A DNA stretch of 64,000 nucleotides. Source: Cladochytrium replicatum (lineage: Eukaryota; Chytridiomycota; Chytridiomycetes; Cladochytriales; Cladochytriaceae). Under the pieces are notes generated by a model. It saw nothing but the letters and a program-made list of their open reading frames with translations. It had not been told where the DNA came from and ran no database searches. The DNA is taken from the NCBI GenBank assembly GCA_025526935.1, contig JAHLKD010000057.1, positions 248,001 to 312,000 of the forward strand, in the 5' to 3' direction. A program made the translations under genes and the position numbers. Below are positions 32,963-45,560 of this stretch, piece after piece; the first letter of the stretch is position 1; every line of letters begins with the position of its first letter.

Positions 32963-34215
32963 CTACTTCAAATCCTCATCAAAAAAGCTCTGAACGGGTT
33001 CCGATTCCTTGACATCTCCCTGAGTCGTTTCCGAAGTGCGGATCGTTGATTGCATCGAAACGGGGGGCTGTTGGCAACACTGAAGATTCCTGAGCTGCGA
33101 GACGATGTTATCCTTTTCGTTTGTCACAGAAAAGTGCTCTTGAGAGTCCCTGACTTCTTGGTAAGCAATTTCATAACACTGTTCCACTTGTTCGAGCTCT
33201 TCTTCAGCGACAAGTTTCTCCTTCGAGAGCATTGCGATAGGTCCTGACTTGGCGTCGCAGGTTTTCTTCATGTACAACTTTTGTCTCTTCAAGCGTGCCT
33301 ACAAGCCTTGGTTCTCAGCGTTCTGGTCTCAAAACCTCCCTACCAGTTGCTTGACGTCCGTGCCTACAAGCCTTGGTTCTCAGCGTTCTGGTCTCAAAAC
33401 CTCCCCACCAGTTGTTTGACATCTCCGTTGAGCTTGAGAATAGCCTGCTTCATCTCTGTCAGTTGATCACATAAGTGACTCTCTTTTCACCTTCAAGCGA
33501 CTTGATACGAAGCTCCATCACGCGCACTTGCTTGGCAAGTTACAGTAGCTGTTCATCCTTGCGCATGCACTTCTCTTCCCACGAGCGACAGGCCTTCTTC
33601 AGTTTGACAAAGTCGTCCCAGTGTACTGGGCGATGTGCTGCTTGTCCACAAGATTGTTCCAGCAGAGTATGTCCGTCTTCTCTTGACATTCTCGTAGCGA
33701 CTTACACTGACATTCAGGTTTCTCTAGCTGCCTTTTTGTTCGCAGCTAATTCTTCATCCCTTTTTCTCAAGAGCTGCTTTTGTCTTCTCGGTGAGCTCAG
33801 AATCCATTTTCTCCTGACTTTCCTGAAGAGATTTGGATTGACGCTCGACGTTGTCCAGTTTCGTCTTGATGGCTTCTATCTCCTCTTCTTTCTTGCGAAG
33901 CAGTTTTTGTGTCCTCTTGTCCCGTCGAGAGTACTTTTCCTCCATGTTCTGGAGCTCAGTGCGTGTCTTCACATCCATTTCTGAGTACTTGGTCTCCAAG
34001 AGCTTTCGAATGTGTTTTAAACCTCTTGCGGTGTGTTCATGCAATATTGTCATGAAGATCTGGCTGAACGCACGTCTGGTAAGGCGAGTGATTGGGACAA
34101 CGCGATCGAAGACGGAGCTGATTGTAACAACAAGGATCATCGCGACATTAAAGAAAGCAGGTCTGACAGAGTTGAGTGAGCAACTCAGGGACCAAGCAAA
34201 CTCAGTCAGAGCCAT
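32963..34215 (-). pseudogene. Broken coiled-coil gene
   Basis: Minus-strand sequence keeps coiled-coil character over 1.2 kb but needs repeated frame changes. The first block, 34215-33754, contains HIRKLLETKYSEMDVKTRTE and LLRKKEEEIEAIKTKLDNVE. The middle shows KLKKACRSWEEKCMRKDEQLL followed by a stop, then LAKQVRVMELRIKSLEGEKR, then a shift to QLTEMKQAILKLNGDVKQL. A 65-bp tandem duplication at 33296-33425 adds another stop. The last block, 33292-32963, has LVAEEELEQVEQCYEIAYQE and ends in a stop. No intron set removes all breaks. Function of the parent unknown. Confidence 0.55.
33296..33425. repeat. Two-copy 65-bp tandem duplication
   Basis: The unit containing ACAAGCCTTGGTTCTCAGCG appears at 33301 and again at 33366, followed by the same CTCAAAACCTCCC...CCAGTTG text with a few differences. 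It lies within the broken coiled-coil gene and disrupts its frame. Confidence 0.9.
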
Positions 34216-34304
34216 CTACGCCGGAAAGGTGGTGAAAATTCAGCCCATGGAAAGACACACGTAAAAATGCGAGAGAGGTCAAAAAACACGTAGTAGAGGA
34301 TGGA

Positions 34305-34960
34305 TTAACTACTTACAACGATGTAAACGTACATCTGAGCGATAGATTGGGGCAGGATCATCGGTTTTGGTTTGGACGGTGGATTGTTTTGCATCAGAGA
34401 AGCACTGGTGTTGAAAACAATTAATTCGAAATGGGGACGGCGGAGGTACACTTTATAACAGAAATCAGCGGAAAACTTCTGGTACTTGTAAGGAGACATT
34501 GCATACCAGGTTAGTCCCCAATGCTCAGCAGAAAGTTCATTTGGCGACCTAAGGAATGGTTAGGAACACGAGTCAAAATAATAGAAGAAAGAGTCAGTTT
34601 GTTAAATTACCCTGTAATAGATATCCACAGGTATGAAGATATGCCGGTAATATGTAACGGGTCGGTAGCCAGATGTGAATGCTAAGCTTACATCGTCCAT
34701 GACCTGACGTAGCTCGCCAAAGTAGATGGAGCAAGAAGCAAGTAGGTGTCGTATATTTGAGATGTTTGACACTTGTCCTTTGCAGATGTTCATGTAGTGC
34801 TGAAGAGTTTCTCATGATTGAAGGCTTGCCTAGTGATCTCCCCACGCCACAAAAGTGTCAAAGTGCGCAACCAGACGAGATCGGGTTGATCAAGTTGGAA
34901 TGGAAACAAAATGACCCTCAATTCGACTCTTTTGGCGACATGAAGCAAATCGCACCACCA
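34305..34960 (-). CDS. Hypothetical exons upstream of the broken coiled-coil gene
   Basis: Two minus-strand blocks join at a GT-AG intron (about 34617-34555): VMDDVSLAFTSGYRPVTYY...IPVDIYYR is followed by SPNELSAEHWGLTWYAM and FELIVFNTSASLMQNNPP, ending MYVYIV at a GTAAGT donor near 34309. The next plausible acceptor, before 34215, leads into the coiled-coil block, so this may be the 5' half of the same gene. The start is not found and no family is recognised. Confidence 0.35.
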
Positions 34961-35212
34961 GAGACGTTGATGAGTGCACGAGACGATGGAAGGCAAAGAT
35001 CGTGACAATATCGATTGATTCAACGTGGTGAGCACGAGAGCAAATTGAATCTGAGCTCTAAATAGCCATCTAATTGCCAGTATTTTCACCATTCTTCAAA
35101 AACAATAAAGGAATGGGATGTTCGCTGACTGGGCACGTGGCCAAGAGTGAGGGAACCCGCTTGCCAGTCGGATTTCGTGGAATGCTTTTGCTGAGTGTCG
35201 TTGACACTTCAC

Positions 35213-35352
35213 GGAAGATCACTTAATACCAGAATTGATCGAGAATATCGGCTATCTAGGATGTAGATTGCGGTTGACGACCGGAAGATCACTTAATACC
35301 AGAATTGATCACGAAAATCAGCTATCTAGATATAGATTGCGGTTGACGACCG
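35213..35352. repeat. Two-copy 70-bp tandem duplication in intergenic DNA
   Basis: GGAAGATCACTTAATACCAG starts at 35213 and again at 35283, each followed by AATTGATC, a CTATCTAG stretch and GATTGCGGTTGACGACCG, with a few substitutions. No gene is recognised from 35,000 to 35,700. Confidence 0.85.
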
Positions 35353-35701
35353 CTGACGACATCGTGATTGGATGGCAAAGTTTGAATGACAGATGATTAG
35401 TGAATAGAGATAAGCCCACGATCGCACGTCGTAGTGAGAGATGAAGAGTGGATTTAGATGAGGTCGAGTGACAGTTAAATCATACAATGTGTGTGTGGAT
35501 GGATTGCCGTTGACGAGCCACTGCAAGTAACGGCTGAGTTGAAGGAAGCTTCCCACGGGCATGGATTTGGATTATCGTTCGGGTCACACAGCTTGTGGAA
35601 TAGAACGCAAAGAGCATATGATTATAATGTAGCAGAAATGGAGGAATTTAAAGATACAAGAGTAGAAAATCACAGATTGAAACCGTCGATATGCCCTCCG
35701 A

Positions 35702-37265
35702 TTAACTCCTCTTATTTATCGCATATATACTAAATGTAAGCCCTGCCATTACAACCGATGCAATGGAGAGTGTCGCAGGAATCTTGAACTGCATCGGATC
35801 TGAAAATACCTTGAAGAAACTTGGTTGACCAAAACGTGGCTCTCCAATATACATACGAAACTCACCATTGTCGAAGCCATGCTGCCAAGTTCAAACAGAT
35901 TTTGGATCGCCACTTGCACACCGTTCACAACACCACGTTCGTCTTCCGCCACCCTCTCCTGCATAATCTGCGTCTGCGCCAGATCAAATAACCACAATCC
36001 CACTCTCGAGACCACCACACTCGCCACAAACACATGAGCCTGCCAATCTGATCCTGACTTGTCGTCTGAGCTAATGTTCCACATCCACAGAGCAAACACA
36101 GCCGGAATCAGCGACAACGCTTGTGACCACACTGCGACCACACCCGTCAGAACGAGCCCAGTGCGGTTGATGAGAAACGGCGAGATTGCTGCGCCGAGAA
36201 GGCCGGTTACTACACTCGCGCCACGAGCAAAGGCGACTGTGAGAGGGGTATACGACGATGCGGCGAGGAGGAAAGCCATCATGACGCTAGAGAATGAGAG
36301 GACGGTGAAGTAAAGCATGCAGATCGACAATGATGCGAGAAAAACGGGATGTCGGACGTATAACACGAGCTGGTCAAAAATCCATGTCGTTGATATCGTA
36401 TCTTGTGGGCTCGGTGTTAGCAGTGGTGTGGCCTCGGAATCGTGGGCAGGTATATGGTGCACCTTTCGGATTGAGAGAACCGGGACGAGGGTATGAATCT
36501 TCGATACCAACAAAAGCTCGATTGGGAGGCAGAGAACGGTCCACGCACTGATGGTGTACAGACAGATGGGTACAGAAGTGAAAGAAACGAGAAATGAGAC
36601 TGCGATTGGCGCCGCAAGCTTGCAAATCAAGTCAATTTGGCGAATGTAAGAGTTGTAGCCTTGATCACTGAAGTAAATCATTGTATCCACGTAAAACAAC
36701 GCAGAACTTACGAGCAAGCTGGGTGTGCTCTGCGACGACCACAATCCAGTCCTTTTCAAGCGAGATCGCTTCTCCAATGGAAGCTCCCCTCAAAATTGTT
36801 CCGAGAAAAGATACAAGGCTGAGCATAATGTATTTTGCTGTCGAAGTGGTTGACGCAGAGGCGGCTAAGAACACCATGGCACACGCGGCAATGGATATAC
36901 GTTGAACGCATATGAAGGAAACAAGTGCTAGACAAAAGCGCCATTTTGGGCTCAGATTTCATTCGAATTTGAGAATCATACTGGACAAGCGAGGAAAATG
37001 GTCTACGATATTTCCAGCTTGGAAAGAAGAGAAAATGGCCGAGGCGGATACCACCAAACCGTAAATCGAGACCTCCAACAGGGAGTTAGGAAAGATGTAT
37101 GTGAGGAACAGAGCTGTCAAAGAGTCAGCGGAAGAAGTGTGTATCGCAGATCAATGTACCATTAGCAAACTCGTCCATGCGAGTGTTCCACTTCGAGAGA
37201 AGGCAGCACAGCGTTAGCAGTCTAACTGCGCTGTTGCTTCTGCCGACTGCTTTGTCCAGGTCCAT
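35702..37265 (-). CDS. Ferroportin-type iron exporter (SLC40 family)
   Basis: Exons 37265-37160, 37113-36982, 36927-36712, 36659-35866 and 35809-35702 give 451 residues. Family signatures in order: LLTLCCLLSKWNTRMDEFAN, LFLTYIFPNSLLEVSIYGLV, EKDWIVVVAEHTQLARYNSY, IRQIDLICKLAAPIAVSF, and near the end SRVGLWLFDLAQTQIMQERV with EDERGVVNGVQVAIQNLF. These correspond to the transmembrane helices and the gating region of ferroportin. About 10-12 hydrophobic segments are seen. The protein exports ferrous iron in animals; fungal members are little studied. The last short exon restores the closing helix (PMQFKIPATLSIASVVMAG). It is transcribed away from the DUF1295 gene with 99 bp between start codons. 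Confidence 0.9.
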
Positions 37266-37364
37266 CTGTCCGAAGCAACAAGTTACAGTTTTGACAAACC
37301 GCTGCGGCAAAACATCATGCGGAAAAATTTGCGAGCTGGTGGACGGAGAATTTATTTTAGTAAC

Positions 37365-38263
37365 ATGCCCATCCAATCACTTCACGTCTCCGCTCTCTGG
37401 GCGACCGTCGGCTCCTCACTCGGGGTCCGGTTTGTCGTCGGTGCTGCGTCCATCGCCCTAGAAAATGGCATTGTTTACGATCTTTCTGGAAGCATCACGT
37501 TTGGTGTTTGCACTTTCATCTCGTTGTACTACCGCCAGCTCGCTTCTAAAGGTGGGCTGATTGCACTCCTCACAAAGCCTCTCGAGACCCTCGCCTCCCT
37601 CCCGTCTCCAACCACATTCCACCCGCGCCAACTCCTTCTCAGTGCTGCTACGCTTCCTTAGGCTAGCCGTCTGGGTTCGTACCTCTTCGTTCGCGCACTC
37701 AGGAACAAAGTCGTCCCGCGATTGGAGAAGATCAAGAAGAACCGCACATTTTTCCTCGTTATGTCGGAATCCAGGCCGTCTGGGTGAGCATGACCGCTCT
37801 ATCGGTCTGGCGTGTCAACTCGGTCCCGCTGACGCCTGCATTGGAGTTGAAGGATCACCTCGGCGCAGCAGTGTGGGCGTTTGGATTTATTCACGAGGCG
37901 GTTGCGGATGCTCAGAAGGACGCGTGGGCACGACGCAGGTTGTTGAAGAAGGCGGACGACGAGCCGTTCATTCGAACAGGATTGTTTGCGCGATCGCGTT
38001 TCCCGCACTACTTTGGCGAGTTGACGCGGTGGACGGGTGTGTACGTTGCTTCGTTGGGACTATTTGCGAACCCGACCGATGCTTACTACCCTTCGTGGAC
38101 CCGGCTTGCGGCGGCATCTGGTGTTGCTTTTGAGACCTATCTGTTGACGAGGCTCTCCGGTGTCCCGTTGACCGACAGACACCACAAGAAACTCCACGGC
38201 AACAACCTCGACTACATCAAATACAAGAAGGAAACGCCGATGGTTTTCCCGAAGCTGTGGTAG
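37365..38263 (+). CDS. DUF1295 (steroid 5-alpha-reductase-like) membrane protein, with a one-base frameshift
   Basis: Exon 1 (37365-37603) starts PIQSLHVSALWATVGSSLG. A 63-nt intron (37604-37666) leads to RLGSYLFVRALRNKVVPRLEK. The C-terminal half has the DUF1295 signature: VWAFGFIHEAVADAQK, SRFPHYFGELTRWTGVYV, LLTRLSGVPLTDRHHKK and YIKYKKETPMVFPKLW. Between LEKIKK and YVGIQAVWVSM the frame must shift by one base near 37735-37745; alignment with the family pattern (KIKxxPxxFFxxxxxQAxWV) places it at an AAGAAGAA run. This could be an assembly error or a real lesion. Related enzymes reduce double bonds of steroids or lipids with NADPH; the substrate here is unknown. Several hydrophobic helices suggest ER location. 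Confidence 0.75.
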
Positions 38264-39219
38264 ACATGGTTTTCTTGGATGTATGACTCATTATATTTCC
38301 TGTTTGTGCTTCTGGACCTGGAAGCTCCTCGCCTTCGAGCCTCATTTGTAATCTGCATGCTGTATTCGAACTTTCAACACGCTTGTGCTAACTCATTGCT
38401 CTGAGGTGGGCGTTAAATGTCGTTGATGAAAAATGGATATTGGGTAGAGAATCACCCGTGGTTAATTTGTTATTGGCTCAACAGCACAAGGAAAACTTGC
38501 AAAGAAAGAAGGGAAGGCAAAAACAGGAAGAGCATCTCAAGATTCTGAGTAACCAACCGTAGTGCTGCTCTAATGAAATAAACATGAAAAGCTGAATCAC
38601 ATGACTGAATGATGCGGATCATAACAAGCCTAAACTGGTTTACTTTGGTGTTGGTCGTAGCGCATGCACAGGCCTTGTCCTTGCACGCCATGAGCTATTT
38701 ATTGCCATCAAGCATCTTCTTATTACTTCAACATAAAGACACCTCACGGAGTTGGGTGAGTTGGGTGTCACTTCAATGCAAGATTGTGATCCATTTTGTA
38801 GGGTAGAATTATTTTTTTTTGGATTGCTATTCGACAAAACTAATGCGGAGACTTAGTTAGAAGTTAGCAATCCAGTAGTTTTTTTCCGGCGGGATGCCGC
38901 AAGTACAGGTGTGTTTTCCGTTTTGCAGAGGGTGAAGAAAGAGCGATTATCGGAAACAGGCCAAACCAAAGCGATTTTCTAAGGACAATCCCTAACCTTG
39001 TTCACTTTAGAATCTGTCGTCGTCCATGCCAGGTCCGATTCGTGATTTTCGACAATTAACATTCCCGATAAACAGCTTCAATAAAACGTCCGTTGTGGAG
39101 GAAAGAACAAACGAATCTATTCTTAATCCTACTGTCAAAAGGTGGCCTGCCTAGAAACCGCGTACACGGCCGTTTGATTCAAATCGAACCACAAGTGCAG
39201 ACAATCTCCACTTTACGAT
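38264..39219. other. Intergenic between convergent genes
   Basis: No gene recognised. AT-rich with short frames only; it must hold the 3' ends of the DUF1295 and PheRS transcripts. Confidence 0.45.
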
Positions 39220-41649
39220 TCACAGGAATGGCTCGATGTTAATCTCGAGCGCAGTGCACGGGAACGGAACCTCGAACTTTTGCAACACCTCGGGATGCAC
39301 GATACCAAGATGACCAATCGAGACACCTTTGTGAACAACCTCCGCACAGCGTCCCGGGAAGTAGGTCGGATCTAAAAATGAAGCACGCATTTTTCATAAA
39401 GAAGTTTTCACCCAATTTGGTCCTCCGCATCCTTACTGTCCGATTCGCGAATAAAGTAGCCGTCCTGGGCAGCGTCAGGCGAAACCAGTTTGACATTCAG
39501 CATTGCCATGATGCGGTCCAAAATACCGTGCACGGTCTGATGAAAACGGGAAAGTTTAGTAAATTTATTCCCGAACTATCCGAACGGCAAATACCTCGAA
39601 AGCGGAAGTCTTGCTGGCGAACACAACGCACATGTTCCTTTGGTTCCGCGACTTCCTCTCACGAGATTCGTCCTTGAAAACTACATCGGAGACTTCAAAG
39701 ACTTTGATTGGAAGTGCAACTGCCTTGTTTGAGCTGATGGTCTTGAGAACACCCTGGATCAAGCTCGTTCGTACAACCTAACGGAATAGAAAATGATAAA
39801 CAACTACCGCGGGCACAATTTATTCCTTGCGTTACCTGGAACTCGATGGTCTGGGGGTTGGCGAGTTTGACCGCTTCACCATTGTCCGTTCTTCTCAGCC
39901 ACTCATAGTTCTCGTCATGCGAGCACTGAAACACAAATGCGAATGAATCACCGTCAGAATAAGTCGCACGGTTGATTAAACTCACCAAGATCAGGGGCAG
40001 AACCTCAGTGTATCCACTCAACGCCAATTCCCTCCTCACAAAGTCAGCAAGCTTGTTCAAAGGGAACGGCGCTCCAACCGTAATCGACCTCGGCACCGTC
40101 TTTGCAATCTTGTTGAACCCATACGCGATGGCCACGTCCTCCATCACATCGCACGCGTGCAGAATATCGCTCCTCGTAATCGGCACGGAAACAGTCACAC
40201 TCTTCCTGCTCGACGACAGAGTGGCGTTCAGAGACATCTTTGCGAGATATTTCACGACTTCGTCGGCGGTGATGTGGATGCCGATGCTCTTGTTAATGTA
40301 GCCAACGGTCGCTTCGACGGCGCGCGAGGAGATGTCGGGGGTGCGGTGGGTGGACGTCGAGTTCGGTGTCGCGATCTCGACAGGCTCGACCGCGAAGGGC
40401 TCGGCGCAGTACTGAGAGAACATCGCGACAATGGTATTGAGAACAACACGAGCCTTTGTGATGTCAGTAGCAGTGCACTCGATGAAGACGTTCTTCGTCT
40501 CAAGCGTGATCTTTGAGTGGTTGCTGTTGATGATGGGCGGAAGGGAGAGCACTGTGCGGTTGCTGTCGTAAATCACAGGGTAGACGGGGCTGTCTCGAAT
40601 AATGTGCAAGAACTTGCTGAGTTTTCGATCTGACTGGAAACAGAACAATCTAAAGTGAGTCAATCCGCAGTGTCATTTTTTTCAATATCCATACCTCGTA
40701 GAAAGTCATAAGCTCCTCGGCGTTCATCTGCTTTGTTTGGTTCAAAGGAACAAACTTGATGTCCTTAGGGGCCAGTGCCTCGTAGGTGAAAGGTCCTTGA
40801 AGAGTGTCCAAGTCATGAGTACCGATGGCAACCAGAGTACGCTTTCTATAAAACACAATTCAAAGTGAGTTTTCCCCACGACACATTAAGAAAGTATCAG
40901 TCGCCCACCTGCAGATGTTGTTGTGGAGCTTATCTTGCAGCTCAATGAAGCTGTCGTATGTATCCTGGTCAAAAGTGATTCCGCGGAGGACGGCGCACAC
41001 CAAATGCGGTCGGATCTGGGCAGTCTAACACCCGAAACAAAAATTTAAACACTGACTTCATTAACCCACCCATCAGGTGTCAACCTCAGGCAAGACGGTG
41101 ATCTTCTGGACTTTCCCACCAGCGGGCTGCACGAGTTTGTAGACAGGTGGTTTCGCGTTCCCAACATACACCTTGAGAGCTCTCGACAATCCCTCAGCAC
41201 AAAGCAAGTCGTATCTGAGATCAATTCCTGCAGGGTTAACCAATTGCCGTCGAGGAAACCAACTCCATAAATACCGGTTGGCTGGAACATCAATTCGGTA
41301 GATCCCACGGTTTGATTTTCCCTTCGCCTTTTCCTCGCCTTGCTCCTTCTTCACCATCTCCTGCTCGGACGTCTTTTTTTGGTCCATGCAGCATGATTAA
41401 CATTCGAAAACCAATTCGTCTAGGAATTCACCTCGTCTTCTAATTCGATACCGTACTCGAAACAGAGTTCCTCGAACTCTTCGGTCGCTAAAGTTCATGA
41501 AGCCAACAAGGGATTCAGCACAAAGTAGTTCATCAACAAATTCTCATCTGGTTGATGATCGATGCAGGCATGGCAGATGTCGCACACTCACAGTATTCTC
41601 TCCCGAGTGCCTTGAACAGCACGTCCTTGAACACATTTACTGTCGGCAT
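39220..41649 (-). CDS. FRS1: Cytosolic phenylalanyl-tRNA synthetase beta subunit
   Basis: About eleven exons. The start [18 protein letters not shown] is the normal beginning of eukaryotic PheRS beta. Splicing restores [38 protein letters not shown] (the 60-nt intron inside NRY/DLLC has no stop), [39 protein letters not shown] and [16 protein letters not shown]. The B5 region and catalytic-like core follow: [59 protein letters not shown] and [20 protein letters not shown]. The end [13 protein letters not shown] is typical. With the alpha subunit it forms the heterotetramer that charges tRNA-Phe. Total length is close to the family norm of about 590 residues. Confidence 0.95.
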
Positions 41650-41971
41650 ACAGGTAGATCGATTCAACACAAATCAATTCAATTCTGATGATGGGTTGTG
41701 AAATGAAAAGTCACGTGTACTTTCATGGTTTTTAAAGATTCCGCCACACTTTTGCAAATCGCCGGCCACACAGCCAGTTGAGCTGGAGTTGTCTAAGAAA
41801 AAGAGGAGCCAGGCCCGGGCGAACCTTCTATTAGCTACGATGAAGGTTCTCATAATTTAAATCCGAGCGACAAAAGCAAAACAAAATACGACCGAAAGAA
41901 CGAGCTTTTCATTCACAACTAGTGCAGTCTCTATAAATAAGCCAAACCATTGCAATCTGTCGTCGGATACT
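41650..41971. other. Short intergenic gap
   Basis: No gene seen. It separates the PheRS start from the GGPP synthase stop, both on the minus strand. Confidence 0.4.
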
Positions 41972-43313
41972 TCATGCAACCATGTTGTCGTTGAGGAAGT
42001 CAAGGATCCCCTCGAGGACTTTGTTTCCACCCACGCTGGCAATTAAGATCCTAGCCTCAGCTTCAATCCGACGGAGGAACTCCAGAGTGTATTCAAACGA
42101 ACGCGTCTTCTGCATCAGCTGAATCGCGTACTTCTTGATGTCCAAGTCAGTTGGTCGTTGCTTCAGAATATCTGGTATAAGAAATGAATTTTTGGTTCAG
42201 GCTCGAGTATTTCTGTTCCTTACTAAGCATAGCATGGTTGGATGTGTCTGTGCGGATACAGTGAGTGATCACAAAAGAAAACTTGCCCTCAGTGAGATCC
42301 TCCGCGAAGCCTTTGTTGTCAGAAAACTTGAGATTTGAGAGTAAGTTTCGCTCCACAAACAGGCCTTGTACGCACCTTTGCAGAGGTGAGGTTGACGTAG
42401 TCATCTCGAACCTGGAAGTGTATGCCCAGCAGGTTGACTAGGGGCACGAAGTCCCTTCCCACGAGTCAGGAACAACACAGTTATCGAGACGCAAAAACTT
42501 ACGTAGAGCAGTCAGGGCTACAGACTTGCATGAGCTTGACAGCGAGTCTCAAGAGGCCACCAGTTTCTGAAAAGTTATGATTTAGTCGATCTGTGGGTAT
42601 GCTATGGAGCTGCTGTATTACTGTCGTTAACCATCGAGAGGTACTGCTCTTCCGTAGGGCAGATGAAAGAGTCGCGCCAGTGGATATCTTGACCTTGGCC
42701 GCGATGAAGGTTGATCATCTCGGATGTGAAGATGTCGACAACACGATCATCGTTAAGCTCCAAGAGCTTTTGGAGTGCCAGAAAGAACCTGTAGCGACAG
42801 AGTGAACGGTTGTGAAGCTCGCGAACTTGACAAAGTCGATCCAGTAGTAATCACCCACACGTAATTTCCGCAGTTGATGGTGATCGCTGTACCGTAGATT
42901 TTGTGAGCAACTGGGAGCGGGTTCTCACCAAAATTAGAAAGAAACCACCAAACCTGGAATGTATGATTGTGATAGTCGTGCTTACCTGGTGCACCTCTCC
43001 GTAAGGAAGAGTTGTCTTCGATATCGTCTATCCTATTAATTGTTGCAGTAATCAGAAATGTACAAACCACCAAGCGATCACATACAGAAGACTTGCAGTG
43101 TGTAGCATCTGCACGACATCGCAGATGATGTCCAGCTTCTGTTTTGGCACATTAAGCCAGAGATTGAAGGCTTGGATGAGCTTCGAGCGGAAATCCTTGC
43201 CAGGATTCGCGGCGAGGTAATGGTAAGGTTCGAGCAAGATCTAAGCGACGGTGAGGGAAGACAGCACAATAACGCGGAGACCGTACCTTATCGGTGAGAT
43301 CACGATCCGCCAT
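41972..43313 (-). CDS. Geranylgeranyl diphosphate synthase
   Basis: Multi-exon minus-strand gene. A nine-codon first exon (ADRDLTDK) is joined to [20 protein letters not shown]. Then follow [20 protein letters not shown], the first aspartate-rich motif in [46 protein letters not shown] (lysine/arginine-type substrate contacts), [15 protein letters not shown] and the second motif in [15 protein letters not shown]. The C-terminus reads [20 protein letters not shown] and ends [14 protein letters not shown]. The pattern around the first DDxxD, with no bulky block before it, fits the fungal/animal type III GGPP synthase (yeast Bts1). It makes the C20 donor for protein prenylation and for carotenoid or other terpenoid synthesis. 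Confidence 0.92.
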
Positions 43314-44783
43314 GATGTCAGCTATAACCATTTGGTAAGATTTGTGCGTGTAGGACGCTTTTGGGAACTGCAGCAGCAGAGACAGCACGCCAGCGGAGGG
43401 CCGTGCTTAATAATTTACACTAGATCGGCGGCGGAGGTGGGAATGGGAGGTCGTGGCTTGTGATCCTTGCACGTGAAATTGGCTCTGTGCCACACCATTG
43501 CGCTGTGAATTGGTTGAAGCTGTGATGGCCAACAGATGGGCATCCGCGCACGGGTGTTGCTTGTAAACCATCGAAAGAATCTCCTGGTCTCGCTGCATAT
43601 CTTCTCATTGCTACTGGTGGGAATGCATGATACCCGATTGTTCGATTTTTGCTATCACAACTGTCGATTCGTACCTGATCCGCTCTCGAAATCTTCCCGC
43701 CTCACCTCTCCTTGTTTCCATCACACTGGGAGTCGCTGATGTCATTCCCCTTAATGCCACCTCACACTCCCTTGACAGCTTCTGGGGCCCAGCCCAATAG
43801 GCTCTCCTGAACTCGGAGCGGATCCTGTCTGCTCATGGTACGATAGAATCATAATTATGTGCCCTCGAAATGCGTCGTCCAACAAACCGTTCAGGTGGAT
43901 TCGAAAGCCTCCCATACAATCTGTCAGCCAAGTTCCCTTCCGCGCCCGCCGATCGCGGCTTCATCTCATGGAAGACAACAGAGACAGATTAGATGGCACT
44001 GTTATGAAAACGTTCGATGGGATTTCAATCAGCTTGCTTTCGGTAGAGCGGACTGGAAGTTTTTCAGTGATCATGGTTCTCACTACACGCCAAAACGCCC
44101 GTCGTTTGATAACTGGATTAATTCACCATTTGAAATTATGGGGACACATAATGTGCGGGTTTGATGGAAATCCGCTTAAACCCTCCCGCTGTGGCTTGGT
44201 TATTTTAAGGTGGTGAACTTCAACCACAATGTGAATTTGGTGTATGCTTCTGGTGCTTTTCCTCTACGTTTGCCCATTTAGGACTCCAGAGATCCATCAG
44301 GTAAACACTTTGGAAGCTGTAAGTTCATTTTCTGCAACTGCTCAAGCTGGAGCTATGTCCGTGTGGCTGCACCAGACCTCGTTCATGTTGCCTCTCCACA
44401 ATTTTACAACACACCTGAGTTAGAGAGCCATGTCTATGTGGGTCGCACCAGACCTCGTTCATGTTGCATCTCTCCCTCTTGCTTCCCGAACACTACTGAC
44501 CTACTTTTCTACTTTCTTGGTAGTGAACTATTCTTAGAGACAAGATTTCCATAAGTAACCCTGTTAGAAGATAGGGCTTGCCTTGCAGCATTCTTCAGAA
44601 AGTAACCTCCGAGAGTGCTGCCTGAATCCTAGTTTCTACTGTTTCACATTGGTACTTAGAAAGAAGCAACCAGGATGATCTGCTATTTGCAACGCGTTCT
44701 TGTCACGTGTTCTACTTTCTAAGCCATTAACATAAATCTGAACAAATCAAAATTAATTAAACAAATCAAAAAGTAATTAAATT
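43314..44783. other. Intergenic, with a 76-bp-period duplication
   Basis: No gene recognised over 1.4 kb. At 44,369 and 44,445 the text GCACCAGACCTCGTTCATGT followed by TGCMTCTC recurs, with similar bases before it, indicating an imperfect tandem duplication of about 76 bp. The right half may already be degenerate transposon DNA next to the integrase relic. Confidence 0.45.
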
Positions 44784-45560
44784 CTAAACAAAAGAAAGGA
44801 AATCCCATTCCCTCAACTCTTTCCCCAAATCTCTTTCTATGCCACATTTGCGGCGCACACCACGACACTCTCCTCCAAACTGCGAAACAGCTGAAACAGT
44901 GTGAAGTGGTTTCAAAGAGTGTATGTGCAATGATATCTGGTTTTCTGTATCTTCAAGAGCAAGAGCTTTCTTCTTCACTTCAATCTTCTGAGTGATATCA
45001 CGAACAATGTCATTGTAATTATCAAGAGAATCTGCACGCTGTTTAAAAAACACTAAACGAGTCCAAGAGATTGCATTTGCCAAAGGAGAACCATCTAATT
45101 CCGCGAGCCACGCAACTCCTTTGTCTCCAAGTCTCAAGATGACATATGGTCCTCTAAAAGTATCTGCTAATTTGCGTGACCATCTAATGCAGATTTTTCT
45201 AATGCAGAATCCCATAAAAGAACAAGATCTCCTACTGATAAAGGAATTTTATGAAGACGTTTCATTTCATTATAGGATAAAGCAGATTTCTCACAACTGG
45301 AATTAACATTGTCTGCTGCTTCAGTAGTATATCCTTTGTAGTCAGAAATTTGATTAAGTCGTAGCTGTAACAATTCATCTCGCTCCATAGGAAATGACCA
45401 TTCATATTGACCCCAGCTAGTGATATCAAATTCAATAGGCATGATACAAGCATGCCCATACCATAGTTCAAACGGAGTATAACCAGTAGCAGAGTTAACT
45501 GTAACATTGAAAGACAATAAACCCTTTCGGAGATATCAATGCCAAAAATTGCGTTCCTAA
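44784..45560 (-). mobile_element. Relic of a Ty3/Gypsy integrase (3' part)
   Basis: Minus-strand frames encode the C-terminal integrase end: SFNVTVNSATGYTPFELWYG, then VGDLVLLWDSALEKSALDG; a frame change leads to KLADTFRGPYVILRLGDKG and SPLANAISWTRLVFFKQR, the GPY/F module. A stop and at least one frameshift show it is dead. It differs in sequence from the intact integrase at 46,762-49,743, so it is a separate, older family. Upstream integrase parts up to about 45,717 are too worn to delimit, and no LTR is seen for it. Confidence 0.75.

Noticed and set aside
43420-43608. Short minus-strand frames upstream of GGPP synthase as extra first exons
   Set aside because: The conserved start ADRDLTDK with its intron already gives a normal N-terminus.
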